Notes under the pieces: model-generated
Seen by the model: the letters and a program-made list of their open reading frames with translations, nothing else
Told to the model about the DNA's origin: nothing
Database searches by the model: none
Shown here: piece after piece, positions 1 through 5,294 of the stretch
Layout of the letters: each line of letters starts with the position of its first letter
Numbering within the stretch: the stretch's first letter is position 1
Source of the DNA: JAAFIP01 sp043766985
GTDB lineage: Bacteria; Pseudomonadota; Gammaproteobacteria; Burkholderiales; Burkholderiaceae_C
DNA: 11,272 nt
Direction: 5' to 3'
Assembly (NCBI GenBank): GCA_043766985.1
Contig: JAYUHM010000175.1
Location: 1 to 11,272 of the forward strand
Translations under genes and position numbers: made by a program

Positions 1-5
1 AGCCG

Positions 6-1781
6 TTAACGACTGCATTGATCAACGCCTAGCCAATTTTGGAGCTCCTGTGGAGTGAACTGGACTCGGCTAAATCGTTCTGCCGCCCAGACTCCTAGAC
101 GTGAATCGTTCAATGCGGTGATGGTCTCGCCAATGGAAGGCTCAAAGTTCCAGCCCAGCACTACGACCCTGTCCCAGCCACCCATCAGGTTATCGCGTTG
201 TGCAATCGCTTTTTTAAGCGTAGCAGCGCCTGTCAGCTTGTTGGGTGAGTCAGCGAGTACCAATGTTTTACTGCCCCGATTAGCACCCAGTGCAATACCT
301 GCAATCTGCCCTAAGTTGCGCTGCGGGTTTACGTCATGCGGTAGGGGCTGCGCACCGAACAGCGAGAGCACGATTTGCGACAGGTCACCGATTCTGAAAT
401 CACGACCCAGTGTCGCTTTGGCGGCTTCTACTTGGTAGTCGCCAATCGCTTGATACAGGAATGGCTTGGCGTTTTGATCAATTAAACGCTTGCGCATGAT
501 CATGCAGGCGGGCTTACCGAGATCTGATGTGATCCAGCGGCGGCCTAGTTTTTCAGCTACTGCGGCGGTGGTGCCTGAACCGCCGTTGAAGTCGGCCACG
601 ATGCCATTTTCAGGACACGACGCTTTGATGATTCGTTCGAGCAGCTTCTCCGGTTTTTGCGTAGCGTAATCTAATCTCTCATATGCTTGGGATTGCACGG
701 GAAGAATGTCATCCCAGAGATTTTGAATAGGAAACCCAGACCATTCATCCAAGTACATTTTTCGACGTATGCGTCCTGTCTGACTTTTAGGGAAGATCAG
801 TCGGCCCTCCCGATGCATCTGCTCCATAAGGGGTAAACCTACTGCCCACCCATTTTTTGGTGGCTCATAACCGTTGTAAGCATATTTAAGGTTTGGGCGA
901 TCAGCAGGATTACCCAAGTCACCACTCCAGTAGCGCCTTCCATCAGCGTCCACTAAATTGAATTTTTCTGCGATTTCGATCGGATCAACATCTCTGCGAT
1001 AGAGCGATGTGAAAGCGAAATTTGAACTTTTGCTGTAAAAATATATACCGTCAGTCTGAATCCCAAATTCATTGTTTGAACTCGCCGTACCGGTGCGTCT
1101 TTTCCAGACGATTTCATTTCGGAAGCATTCTTTTCCAAACACTTCGTCCAATACCAACTTCACGTAATGCCCAACATGCCAATCAAGATGCACATAAATA
1201 GAGCCGGTATCCGCCAGCAGTTCACGCATCAAAATCAGCCGGGGCGTAATCATCGCCAAATATGAAGCTGTACCGTCGCTCCATGTGTCCGAATACGCAA
1301 ACTGCTCAATCACCGTGGGTTTTTGCTCGAGCTCCACACCCGGCAGGTTGACCTTGGTACGGTAGTCGGCCTTGCTGTCAAACGGCGGGTCGATATAGAT
1401 TAAATCGACTTTTCCGCGCAGGCTGGGCGTGCTTTCATCACCCGCCAGCAATGCGGCAATGGCCAGCAAGTTGTCGCCGTAAATCAGTCGGTTGGCCCAA
1501 GGCCCTTCGACAGGCTCAGGGCGAACGGATGACGCATCACCCAGCATCGGTTGTGGTCTGGCAATCAAACTGGCTTGGCCGGGAGCAAATACTTCCCGCT
1601 GCGCTGCGCGAGATTGCGCCGTTACCCAGTCTTGTGCTGCCGCATCTTTGGCTGGTAGCACCACTTCACGGGTTTGTAGCGTCACGCGGTGGCGGTTTTC
1701 AATGCCCTCTAGGATTTTTTCGGCTTCTTTGCGGCCATTGGCCACGATTTCGGGCAGTTGTTCGAGCAGGGATTTGGGCAT
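6..1781 (-). CDS. Site-specific DNA methyltransferase, beta class (type III Mod-like), C-terminus possibly truncated
   Basis: This 591-residue protein should transfer a methyl group from S-adenosylmethionine to adenine-N6 or cytosine-N4 in DNA. What is seen: a conserved-looking N-terminus (MPKSLLEQLPEIV), the catalytic DPPF motif at residues 131-134, YATQKP at 372-377 and the cofactor-binding FNGGSGTT at 398-405. DPPF before the glycine motif is the beta-class order. Residue 399 is Asn where Phe is common. The central part (about 220-370), the expected target-recognition region, is encoded by visibly more AT-rich DNA. Residues 86-93 (VRPEPVEG) are encoded by a REP-like repeat. From about residue 565 the sequence no longer resembles the longer C-terminus I recall for this family, so truncation is suspected (inference). 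A restriction partner, if any, would lie to the left of the window. The ribosome binding site is weak (GAGG about 16 bases upstream). Confidence 0.88.
   Translation of the reverse strand: MPKSLLEQLPEIVANGRKEAEKILEGIENRHRVTLQTREVVLPAKDAAAQDWVTAQSRAAQREVFAPGQASLIARPQPMLGDASSVRPEPVEGPWANRLIYGDNLLAIAALLAGDESTPSLRGKVDLIYIDPPFDSKADYRTKVNLPGVELEQKPTVIEQFAYSDTWSDGTASYLAMITPRLILMRELLADTGSIYVHLDWHVGHYVKLVLDEVFGKECFRNEIVWKRRTGTASSNNEFGIQTDGIYFYSKSSNFAFTSLYRRDVDPIEIAEKFNLVDADGRRYWSGDLGNPADRPNLKYAYNGYEPPKNGWAVGLPLMEQMHREGRLIFPKSQTGRIRRKMYLDEWSGFPIQNLWDDILPVQSQAYERLDYATQKPEKLLERIIKASCPENGIVADFNGGSGTTAAVAEKLGRRWITSDLGKPACMIMRKRLIDQNAKPFLYQAIGDYQVEAAKATLGRDFRIGDLSQIVLSLFGAQPLPHDVNPQRNLGQIAGIALGANRGSKTLVLADSPNKLTGAATLKKAIAQRDNLMGGWDRVVVLGWNFEPSIGETITALNDSRLGVWAAERFSRVQFTPQELQNWLGVDQCSR
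1503..1528. repeat. REP-like short repeat embedded in the methyltransferase gene
   Basis: The plus strand reads CCCTTCGACAGGCTCAGGGC followed by GAACGG; with the preceding G it forms a GCCCT/AGGGC stem. This matches, from memory, a widespread short interspersed repeat of beta- and gammaproteobacteria whose translations give telltale peptides (VRPEPVEG in this frame; STGSGRT and LRQAQGERT in the others). Here it is read in frame as VRPEPVEG, directly before the conserved NRLIYGDN block. Its length is compatible with keeping the frame open. I found no second copy in the window. Confidence 0.7.
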
Positions 1782-1837
1782 GGTGGCGGTTGTGTTGACC
1801 TCACTCAGTGCTTTGAGCGCAAGTTAACTTAATCAAT

Positions 1838-1903
1838 AGTTACGTAAATAACGTGACTATACATGCCTGTTCCTTGGCTTTTGGGGTTGACGAATAACGT
1901 AAC
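1838..1903. promoter_or_regulatory. Candidate operator in the divergent methyltransferase/regulator intergenic region
   Basis: The 125-base divergent gap (1782-1906) is AT-rich. It contains an imperfect palindrome at 1838-1858, with arms AGTTACGT and ACGTGACT around AAATA. The right half, AATAACGTGAC (1847-1857), recurs as AATAACGTAAC at 1893-1903, matching 10 of 11 positions 46 bases further on and ending just before the regulator start codon. The second copy is preceded by GTTGACG, a possible partial partner. Repeated half-sites between a DNA-binding protein gene and its divergent neighbour suggest autoregulation (inference). I could not assign convincing -35/-10 boxes, and the regulator has no clear Shine-Dalgarno, since the repeat occupies that place. 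Confidence 0.45.
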
Positions 1904-1906
1904 CCT

Positions 1907-2302
1907 ATGAAAAACGCAAAAGAACTGTTTGCGGATCGGTTACGCGATGCGATGAAGGCGGCGGGCTACGATCCGAAGCCCGCTGTGCTGGAGCGGGAAT
2001 TCAATACCCGTTACTGGGGCAAAGCTATGACACTGCATGGCGTGCGGCGCTGGCTGCGGGGTGAAACCATGCCCACGCATGACAAATTACTGGTTTTGGC
2101 CGAATGGTTGGCGGTGTCGCCGCAACAGCTTGGCTTTGGCGACGAGATTGCCCGCAAGTCGCAAGAGCGGCGTGCCCGGTGGGACAGCGGTATTGGCTAC
2201 CAAGACCGGGATATTTTTGAAGCGTTTCTCAAACTGCCTGTACCACAGCGCAAAGTTTTGCGCGAAGTGATTTTGGCATTTGCCAAGGCGCAGCAGGTTT
2301 AG
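1907..2302 (+). CDS. Small helix-turn-helix transcriptional regulator (XRE/phage-repressor-like)
   Basis: This 131-residue protein is probably a DNA-binding regulator. The N-terminal half (residues about 8-78) has the layout of a XRE-like domain: FADRLRDAMKAAG, then LEREFN, MTLHGVRRWLRGETMPTHDK as the likely recognition region, and LLVLAEWLAVSPQQLGFG as closing helices. The C-terminal part is charged and helical, ending in a segment (FLKLPVPQRKVLREVILAFA) that could be a dimerisation helix. It resembles solitary regulators I recall from Comamonadaceae. It faces away from the methyltransferase gene, so control of that gene, like a restriction-modification controller protein, is possible but unproven. 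No Shine-Dalgarno is visible before the ATG; no earlier in-frame start is obvious. Confidence 0.72.
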   Translation: MKNAKELFADRLRDAMKAAGYDPKPAVLEREFNTRYWGKAMTLHGVRRWLRGETMPTHDKLLVLAEWLAVSPQQLGFGDEIARKSQERRARWDSGIGYQDRDIFEAFLKLPVPQRKVLREVILAFAKAQQV

Positions 2303-2379
2303 GGCACCTTCAAGCAGGCCACTCCGGCGACAGCCGCTTACATAGTGCCGTGGAAAAGACTCTGTGCTCTGGGGTTGTC
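2303..2379. other. Convergent intergenic spacer, no clear feature
   Basis: This stretch lies between the regulator stop codon and the end of the minus-strand small open frame. It holds only weak inverted repeats (GGCAC at 2303 with GTGCC at 2346, and CGGC-GACA-GCCG near 2323-2334). There is no T-tract that would make a convincing intrinsic terminator for either side. Confidence 0.4.
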
Positions 2380-2583
2380 TTAGTCAGGCTTAGTAAAGCT
2401 GTTGGTGCTCGCGTATGCGACGGCTCGTGTGGGAGGTCTTTCTAACTCTCGATCTTCCTCATCTTCTATCGGCGCATGCGCTGCGCGCAATGCCATGATG
2501 GTTCTGTAAACAGCGCTAGTGCTTGGTGTCGGATTTATTGGCGATGACAGTTGATTGCGCCGTTGGTTAATAGGAATAGTCAT
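2380..2583 (-). CDS. Possible small protein (67 aa) third in the vapBC operon
   Basis: I do not recognise this open frame. It encodes 67 residues starting MTIPINQRRNQLSSP, with a basic, proline- and serine-containing start, a short helical stretch (YRTIMALRAAHAP), a strongly acidic patch (IEDEEDRELE) and a polar tail. No membrane segment or signal peptide is visible. The case for translation is its position: it begins 11 bases after the toxin stop codon, with GAGGA six bases before the ATG and immediately after that stop. The frame stays open further upstream, overlapping the toxin gene in another frame, but the internal ATG with this ribosome binding site is the better start. It could be an uncharacterised accessory of the toxin-antitoxin pair or a chance frame. 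Codon use is mixed rather than strongly biased. Confidence 0.42.
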   Translation of the reverse strand: MTIPINQRRNQLSSPINPTPSTSAVYRTIMALRAAHAPIEDEEDRELERPPTRAVAYASTNSFTKPD

Positions 2584-2589
2584 TGCAAG

Positions 2590-2594
2590 TCCTC
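2590..2594 (-). promoter_or_regulatory. Ribosome binding site of the small open frame after vapC
   Basis: On the minus strand GAGGA follows directly after the toxin TGA and is six bases from the ATG of the 67-codon frame. This spacing suits translational coupling to the toxin gene and decides the start chosen. Confidence 0.5.
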
Positions 2595-2987
2595 TCACCG
2601 AATCATCAACACCTTCACCCCCACAGCCTCCGCCACATCGCTCCAAGCCGAATCCCCTGTCACCGCTGTGCCTTTGACTAATTGAGTCAAAGCCAGGCAA
2701 GCACGGTCGCCTAGTGATAGACCAACATGCGTGGTCCTTAAACGCAAACTAGCGCACAGGGTGGCTTGTTCTAAATCAAAATCAATGGGTTGCACATTGA
2801 GCTCTTTCAGCGTTCGCGTTAAGTGCGCGGGCGCAAGGCCTTTGTCTACCAGTTTGGTGCCCACCTCAGCAATATTGACGCTGCTGGCGATGCATTCTTG
2901 CTCTTGTATCAGTGCGTCCACCACATCGCTGCCGGGCTCGTGTTGCATCAGCGCTAATAGCGCTGATGCGTCCATCACGTACATCAT
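2595..2987 (-). CDS. vapC: VapC-family PIN-domain ribonuclease toxin
   Basis: This 130-residue protein is the toxin of a type II toxin-antitoxin pair. PIN-domain VapC toxins are Mg2+-dependent endoribonucleases, often cutting tRNA or rRNA and blocking translation. The expected acidic catalytic set is present: D6 in VMDASALLAL, E41 in NIAEVG, D94 in LSLGDRACLA and D112 in VTGDSAW. Length and domain coverage are normal, so it looks intact. The gene starts 15 bases after the antitoxin stop. Two adjacent ATG codons are possible starts; the first is used here. The ribosome binding site is weak (GAG in ACTGAGACT), in contrast to the antitoxin, which favours antitoxin excess. A perfect 11-bp hairpin lies in codons 7-15. 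The RNA target cannot be told from sequence. Confidence 0.92.
   Translation of the reverse strand: MMYVMDASALLALMQHEPGSDVVDALIQEQECIASSVNIAEVGTKLVDKGLAPAHLTRTLKELNVQPIDFDLEQATLCASLRLRTTHVGLSLGDRACLALTQLVKGTAVTGDSAWSDVAEAVGVKVLMIR
2945..2969 (-). other. Perfect 11-bp inverted repeat within the start of vapC
   Basis: Arms GCATCAGCGCT (2945-2955) and AGCGCTGATGC (2959-2969) are perfectly complementary around a three-base loop. In the mRNA they cover toxin codons 7-15 (ASALLALMQ), starting about 18 bases after the first ATG. There is no following T-run, so it is not a standard terminator. A hairpin this strong so near a start codon could lower toxin translation or be a protein-binding site (inference); it may also be a by-product of the repeated Ala-Leu codons. 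Confidence 0.6.
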
Positions 2988-3002
2988 GTTTGAAGTCTCA
3001 GT

Positions 3003-3260
3003 TTATTCTTTAGCTGCTTCTGCGCGGCGATCTGCGATAAGCTCATTACTTAAGCTGATGCTGGGGTCGATGTTGAGTTCTTTGAATAAATTGTCAAAAT
3101 AGGCGCGTCGCTGCGCGCTGCGCTGCGTCGCAGAGGTTAAAACCAAGCTGCCGTCTTTGATTTCGACGTAGATGGGTGATTTGGGTTTAAACCCCAGTTT
3201 TTCGCGCAACTCCACGGGTATCAAAACCCGCCCGTTGTCAGACATTGCTAATGAAGTCAT
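3003..3260 (-). CDS. vapB: VapB-type antitoxin, AbrB/MazE-SpoVT DNA-binding domain
   Basis: This 85-residue protein should neutralise the adjacent PIN toxin and repress its own operon. Residues about 4-42 form an AbrB-like swapped-hairpin DNA-binding domain: MSDNGRVLIPVELREKLGF, then PIYVEIKDGSLVLTS. The remainder is a charged tail (QRSAQRRAYFDNLFKEL and SNELIADRRAEAAKE) of the kind that wraps the toxin and covers its active site in characterised VapBC pairs. The gene has a strong ribosome binding site, GAGGAG at 3269-3274, seven to eight bases before the ATG. Just upstream are a TTGACA promoter element and a widely spaced inverted repeat. It is translated before the toxin, the usual order. 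A MazE-like label is also possible, but the PIN partner argues for VapB. Confidence 0.88.
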   Translation of the reverse strand: MTSLAMSDNGRVLIPVELREKLGFKPKSPIYVEIKDGSLVLTSATQRSAQRRAYFDNLFKELNIDPSISLSNELIADRRAEAAKE

Positions 3261-3268
3261 GGTGCATA

Positions 3269-3281
3269 CTCCTCAATGAGG
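3269..3281 (-). promoter_or_regulatory. vapB ribosome binding site overlapped by a small palindrome
   Basis: GAGGAG on the minus strand (3269-3274) is a strong Shine-Dalgarno for the antitoxin. The plus-strand sequence CCTCAATGAGG (3271-3281) is an 11-base palindrome overlapping it. A role in control is speculative, as the stem would be only four pairs in RNA. Confidence 0.5.
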
Positions 3282-3293
3282 TCATTTATTCTA

Positions 3294-3321
3294 ATTGTGT
3301 CACTAGTACTTAAAATGTCAA
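3294..3321 (-). promoter_or_regulatory. Candidate promoter of the vapBC operon
   Basis: On the minus strand a perfect -35 hexamer TTGACA (3316-3321) is followed after 16 bases by CACAAT (3294-3299), which matches the -10 consensus at four of six positions. The region is AT-rich, and the vapB start lies about 35 bases beyond the -10 box. Confidence 0.45.
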
Positions 3322-3337
3322 ATATATTTTAGTGACA
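3298..3337. promoter_or_regulatory. Candidate VapB/VapBC operator, spaced inverted repeat
   Basis: TGTCACTA (3298-3305) and TAGTGACA (3330-3337) are perfect 8-bp inverted copies with centres 32 bases apart, about three helical turns. One arm overlaps the proposed -10 box and the other sits just upstream of the -35 box. A further TGTCA lies between them at 3316-3320. This layout fits autorepression by a dimeric or tetrameric antitoxin complex, and the arm nearest the mutarotase gene could influence that gene too. Confidence 0.5.
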
Positions 3338-3348
3338 TAAATTACCTT

Positions 3349-4221
3349 ATGAGTCTTTCTACCACCACCTACCTGAACGAAGCCTGCCTGCGCCTCACCC
3401 TGCCAAGCCACGACACAGTTTTGGTGGCTTTGCATGGTGCTCAAGTACTTTCCTGGCAAACCGGGGATGGGCGCGAGCGCTTGTACTTGAGCCCGCGGGC
3501 GGTGGTGGACGGCCAGGCGGCGATTCGCGGCGGGGTGCCACTGTGTTTTCCGCAGTTCAATACGCGCGGGCCTTTGGCCAAGCATGGTTTTGTACGCAAT
3601 CGGGCTTGGCAGCCGGTGCCCTTGGCGGCGGGGCGTGCGTCTGTAGGTGAGCTGGGCACAGCGCAAAGCCTGAGCCTCACATTCAGCCACCAGCTTCACA
3701 CCGAGCCAGCCTTGGACGGTCTGTGGCCGCACCCGTTTGAGCTGCTGCTGACAGTGCAACTGGCTCCCAACAGCCTGCATATGGCTTTGCAGGTGCGCAA
3801 CACGGGCGCGAAAATCATGCCGTTTACCGTCGCGCTGCATACGTACTTGGCGGTGCAAACCCTGTCGCAGGCAAGACTGGAGGGTTTGGCGGGCCTGCGC
3901 TACTGGGACGCGCTGACGGACACACACCCGGTGCATGCAGGTGATTGGCGCTACACAGGCCCTTTTGATGCCGTCTTCCCCGCAGCGCCTGTGCCCCTTG
4001 TGTTACACGACCAAAATGCAGCACTTGAGATCACGCAAAGCCCCAGCCTGACCAACACCGTCGTGTGGAACCCCGGCCCGGCCCTGAGCCAGCAGTTGGC
4101 CGACATGCCTGACGACGGCTACCAGCACATGCTGTGCGTCGAGGCCGCGCAGATCGACACGCCTGTGCAGTTGGCTGCAGGCGGGCAATGGCAGGGTTGG
4201 CAGCAACTGCGGGCGCTGTAA
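3349..4221 (+). CDS. D-hexose-6-phosphate mutarotase (aldose 1-epimerase family, YeaD-like)
   Basis: This 290-residue cytoplasmic enzyme should interconvert the alpha and beta anomers of hexose 6-phosphates such as glucose 6-phosphate. It has the galactose-mutarotase beta-sandwich signatures of the YeaD group: GAQVLSWQT, then IRGGVPLCFPQF (residues 59-70), LAKHGFVRN with His79, FTVALHTYLAV with His164, and CVEAAQI near the end with Glu265, the likely catalytic base. The two histidines and the glutamate match the family's active-site pattern. Length is normal. No Shine-Dalgarno is seen before the ATG, and the promoter probably lies in the gap shared with vapB. It precedes hisF by 44 bases, so it may be co-transcribed with it, though the functions are unrelated. 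Confidence 0.9.
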   Translation: MSLSTTTYLNEACLRLTLPSHDTVLVALHGAQVLSWQTGDGRERLYLSPRAVVDGQAAIRGGVPLCFPQFNTRGPLAKHGFVRNRAWQPVPLAAGRASVGELGTAQSLSLTFSHQLHTEPALDGLWPHPFELLLTVQLAPNSLHMALQVRNTGAKIMPFTVALHTYLAVQTLSQARLEGLAGLRYWDALTDTHPVHAGDWRYTGPFDAVFPAAPVPLVLHDQNAALEITQSPSLTNTVVWNPGPALSQQLADMPDDGYQHMLCVEAAQIDTPVQLAAGGQWQGWQQLRAL

Positions 4222-4265
4222 ACTCACAGTTCCCTCGTGTGAATTCCTGACCTGAAACCTGACCT

Positions 4266-5066
4266 ATGCTCGCAAAACGCATCATCCCTTGCCTAGACGT
4301 TACCGGTGGCCGTGTGGTCAAGGGCGTTAATTTTGTTGAACTGCGCGACGCCGGTGACCCGGTGGAGATTGCGGCGCGCTACAACGAGCAGGGGGCGGAC
4401 GAGCTGACATTTTTGGACATTACCGCCACGTCGGATGGGCGGGATTTGATTTTGCCCATCATTGAAGCCGTGGCTTCGCAGGTGTTTATCCCGCTGACCG
4501 TAGGCGGTGGGGTGCGTACGGTAGACGATGTGCGGCGCCTGCTGAACGCCGGGGCGGACAAAACCTCGTTTAACTCGGCGGCCATCGCCAACCCGCAGGT
4601 GATTGCCGATGCCTCCGCCAAATACGGTGCGCAGTGCATTGTGGTGGCCATTGACGCTAAAAAACGTAGCACGCAAGACACACTGCGCTTGGGCGATGAC
4701 GGCAAAGCAGTAGGCGATGGCTGGGACGTGTACAGCCACGGTGGCCGCAAAAACACCGGCCTGGACGCCGTGCAATGGGCCGTCAAAATGGCGCAAATGG
4801 GCGCGGGCGAGATTTTGCTCACCAGCATGGACCGCGACGGTACCAAAAGCGGCTTCGATTTGGCGCTGACCCGCGCGGTGAGCGATGCAGTCAGTGTGCC
4901 CGTGATCGCCTCAGGCGGCGTGGGCAACCTGGACCACTTGGCCGACGGCGTGCAACAAGGCGGTGCCGATGCGGTGCTGGCTGCCAGTATTTTTCACTAC
5001 GGCGAATACACGGTGCAGCAAGCCAAGGCGCATATGCACGCGCGGGGTATTCCGGTGCGGCTGTAG
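4266..5066 (+). CDS. hisF: Imidazole glycerol phosphate synthase, cyclase subunit HisF
   Basis: HisF works with the glutaminase HisH to convert PRFAR plus ammonia into imidazole glycerol phosphate and AICAR, the fifth step of histidine synthesis and a link to purine synthesis. The 266-residue (beta-alpha)8 barrel begins MLAKRIIPCLDVTGGRVVKG. The two catalytic aspartates fall at the canonical places, Asp11 and Asp130 (VVAIDAKK). Phosphate-binding glycine motifs are present, including LTVGGGVRT (78-85) and IASGGVGN. It is slightly longer than typical, from a few extra residues in the middle (KRSTQDTLRLGDDGKAVGD). No hisA or hisH precedes it here, which is unusual for this cluster. No strong ribosome binding site is visible; an 8-base direct repeat CCTGACCT (4246-4253, 4258-4265) abuts the ATG. 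Confidence 0.97.
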   Translation: MLAKRIIPCLDVTGGRVVKGVNFVELRDAGDPVEIAARYNEQGADELTFLDITATSDGRDLILPIIEAVASQVFIPLTVGGGVRTVDDVRRLLNAGADKTSFNSAAIANPQVIADASAKYGAQCIVVAIDAKKRSTQDTLRLGDDGKAVGDGWDVYSHGGRKNTGLDAVQWAVKMAQMGAGEILLTSMDRDGTKSGFDLALTRAVSDAVSVPVIASGGVGNLDHLADGVQQGGADAVLAASIFHYGEYTVQQAKAHMHARGIPVRL

Positions 5067-5069
5067 ATC

Positions 5070-5093
5070 GGCGCTGGCTGCGGCGCTGGCTGC
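5070..5093. repeat. 12-bp tandem duplication after hisF
   Basis: GGCGCTGGCTGC occurs twice head to tail (5070-5081 and 5082-5093), starting three bases after the hisF stop codon. It is probably a simple replication-slippage duplication. Confidence 0.7.
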
Positions 5094-5106
5094 CGCACGG
5101 TGGCCG

Positions 5107-5142
5107 TGGGTCAAATAGCCTGAAATTCCCTGCTTTGACCCA
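5107..5142. repeat. Stem-loop in the hisF-hisI gap
   Basis: TGGGTCAAA (5107-5115) and TTTGACCCA (5134-5142) form a perfect 9-bp stem with an 18-base loop. There is no downstream T-run, so it is a poor fit to an intrinsic terminator. The TGGGTCA ends resemble the TGGGGTCA ends of the stem-loop between tatB and tatC, suggesting both belong to REP-type mobile repeats (inference). Confidence 0.55.
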
Positions 5143-5210
5143 TTTATTGCATGAATTAGGCCGTAAGCCCAATAGAGCATAGCACAAGCAGCTATTAAAT
5201 ATATAGTGCA
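5143..5210. repeat. Possible degenerate Comamonadaceae intergenic repeat; AT-rich stretch
   Basis: The segment with AGGCCGTAAGCCC followed by CAAGCAGCTATTAAA resembles, from memory, a common intergenic element of Comamonadaceae built on AGGCC...AGCCC...CAAGCAGCTAT. The match is partial. The AT-rich end (ATTAAATATATAG) could also hold a promoter for hisI, but I see no well-spaced -35 box. Confidence 0.3.
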
Positions 5211-5294
5211 TCTGTCTGCCAAAGCCATTCTCACGGGGTAGTTTTACATCCTGCTCAACAGCATTTCCGGGCTGAATTCCTGCACAATCAGCGT

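Noticed and set aside
55..438. 127-codon plus-strand frame opposite the methyltransferase C-terminal part
   Set aside because: No start signal or recognisable domain, and it overlaps the conserved methyltransferase frame.
2472..2481. Perfect 10-base palindrome GCGCATGCGC
   Set aside because: Alternating GC-rich palindromes of this size occur by chance in such DNA and no partner site is seen.
3100..3135. GCGCTGC-rich cluster inside vapB as a repeat array or CRISPR-like unit
   Set aside because: It is explained by codons for an Arg/Gln/Ala-rich stretch and lacks regular spacing; no CRISPR array, tRNA or rRNA gene was seen anywhere in the window.
3310..3936. 208-codon minus-strand open frame opposite the mutarotase gene
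   Set aside because: The plus-strand product has full family motifs; the antisense translation is a composition artefact.
4246..4265. Direct repeat CCTGACCT before hisF as a regulatory site
   Set aside because: Short, with no known binding pattern and no second location in the window.
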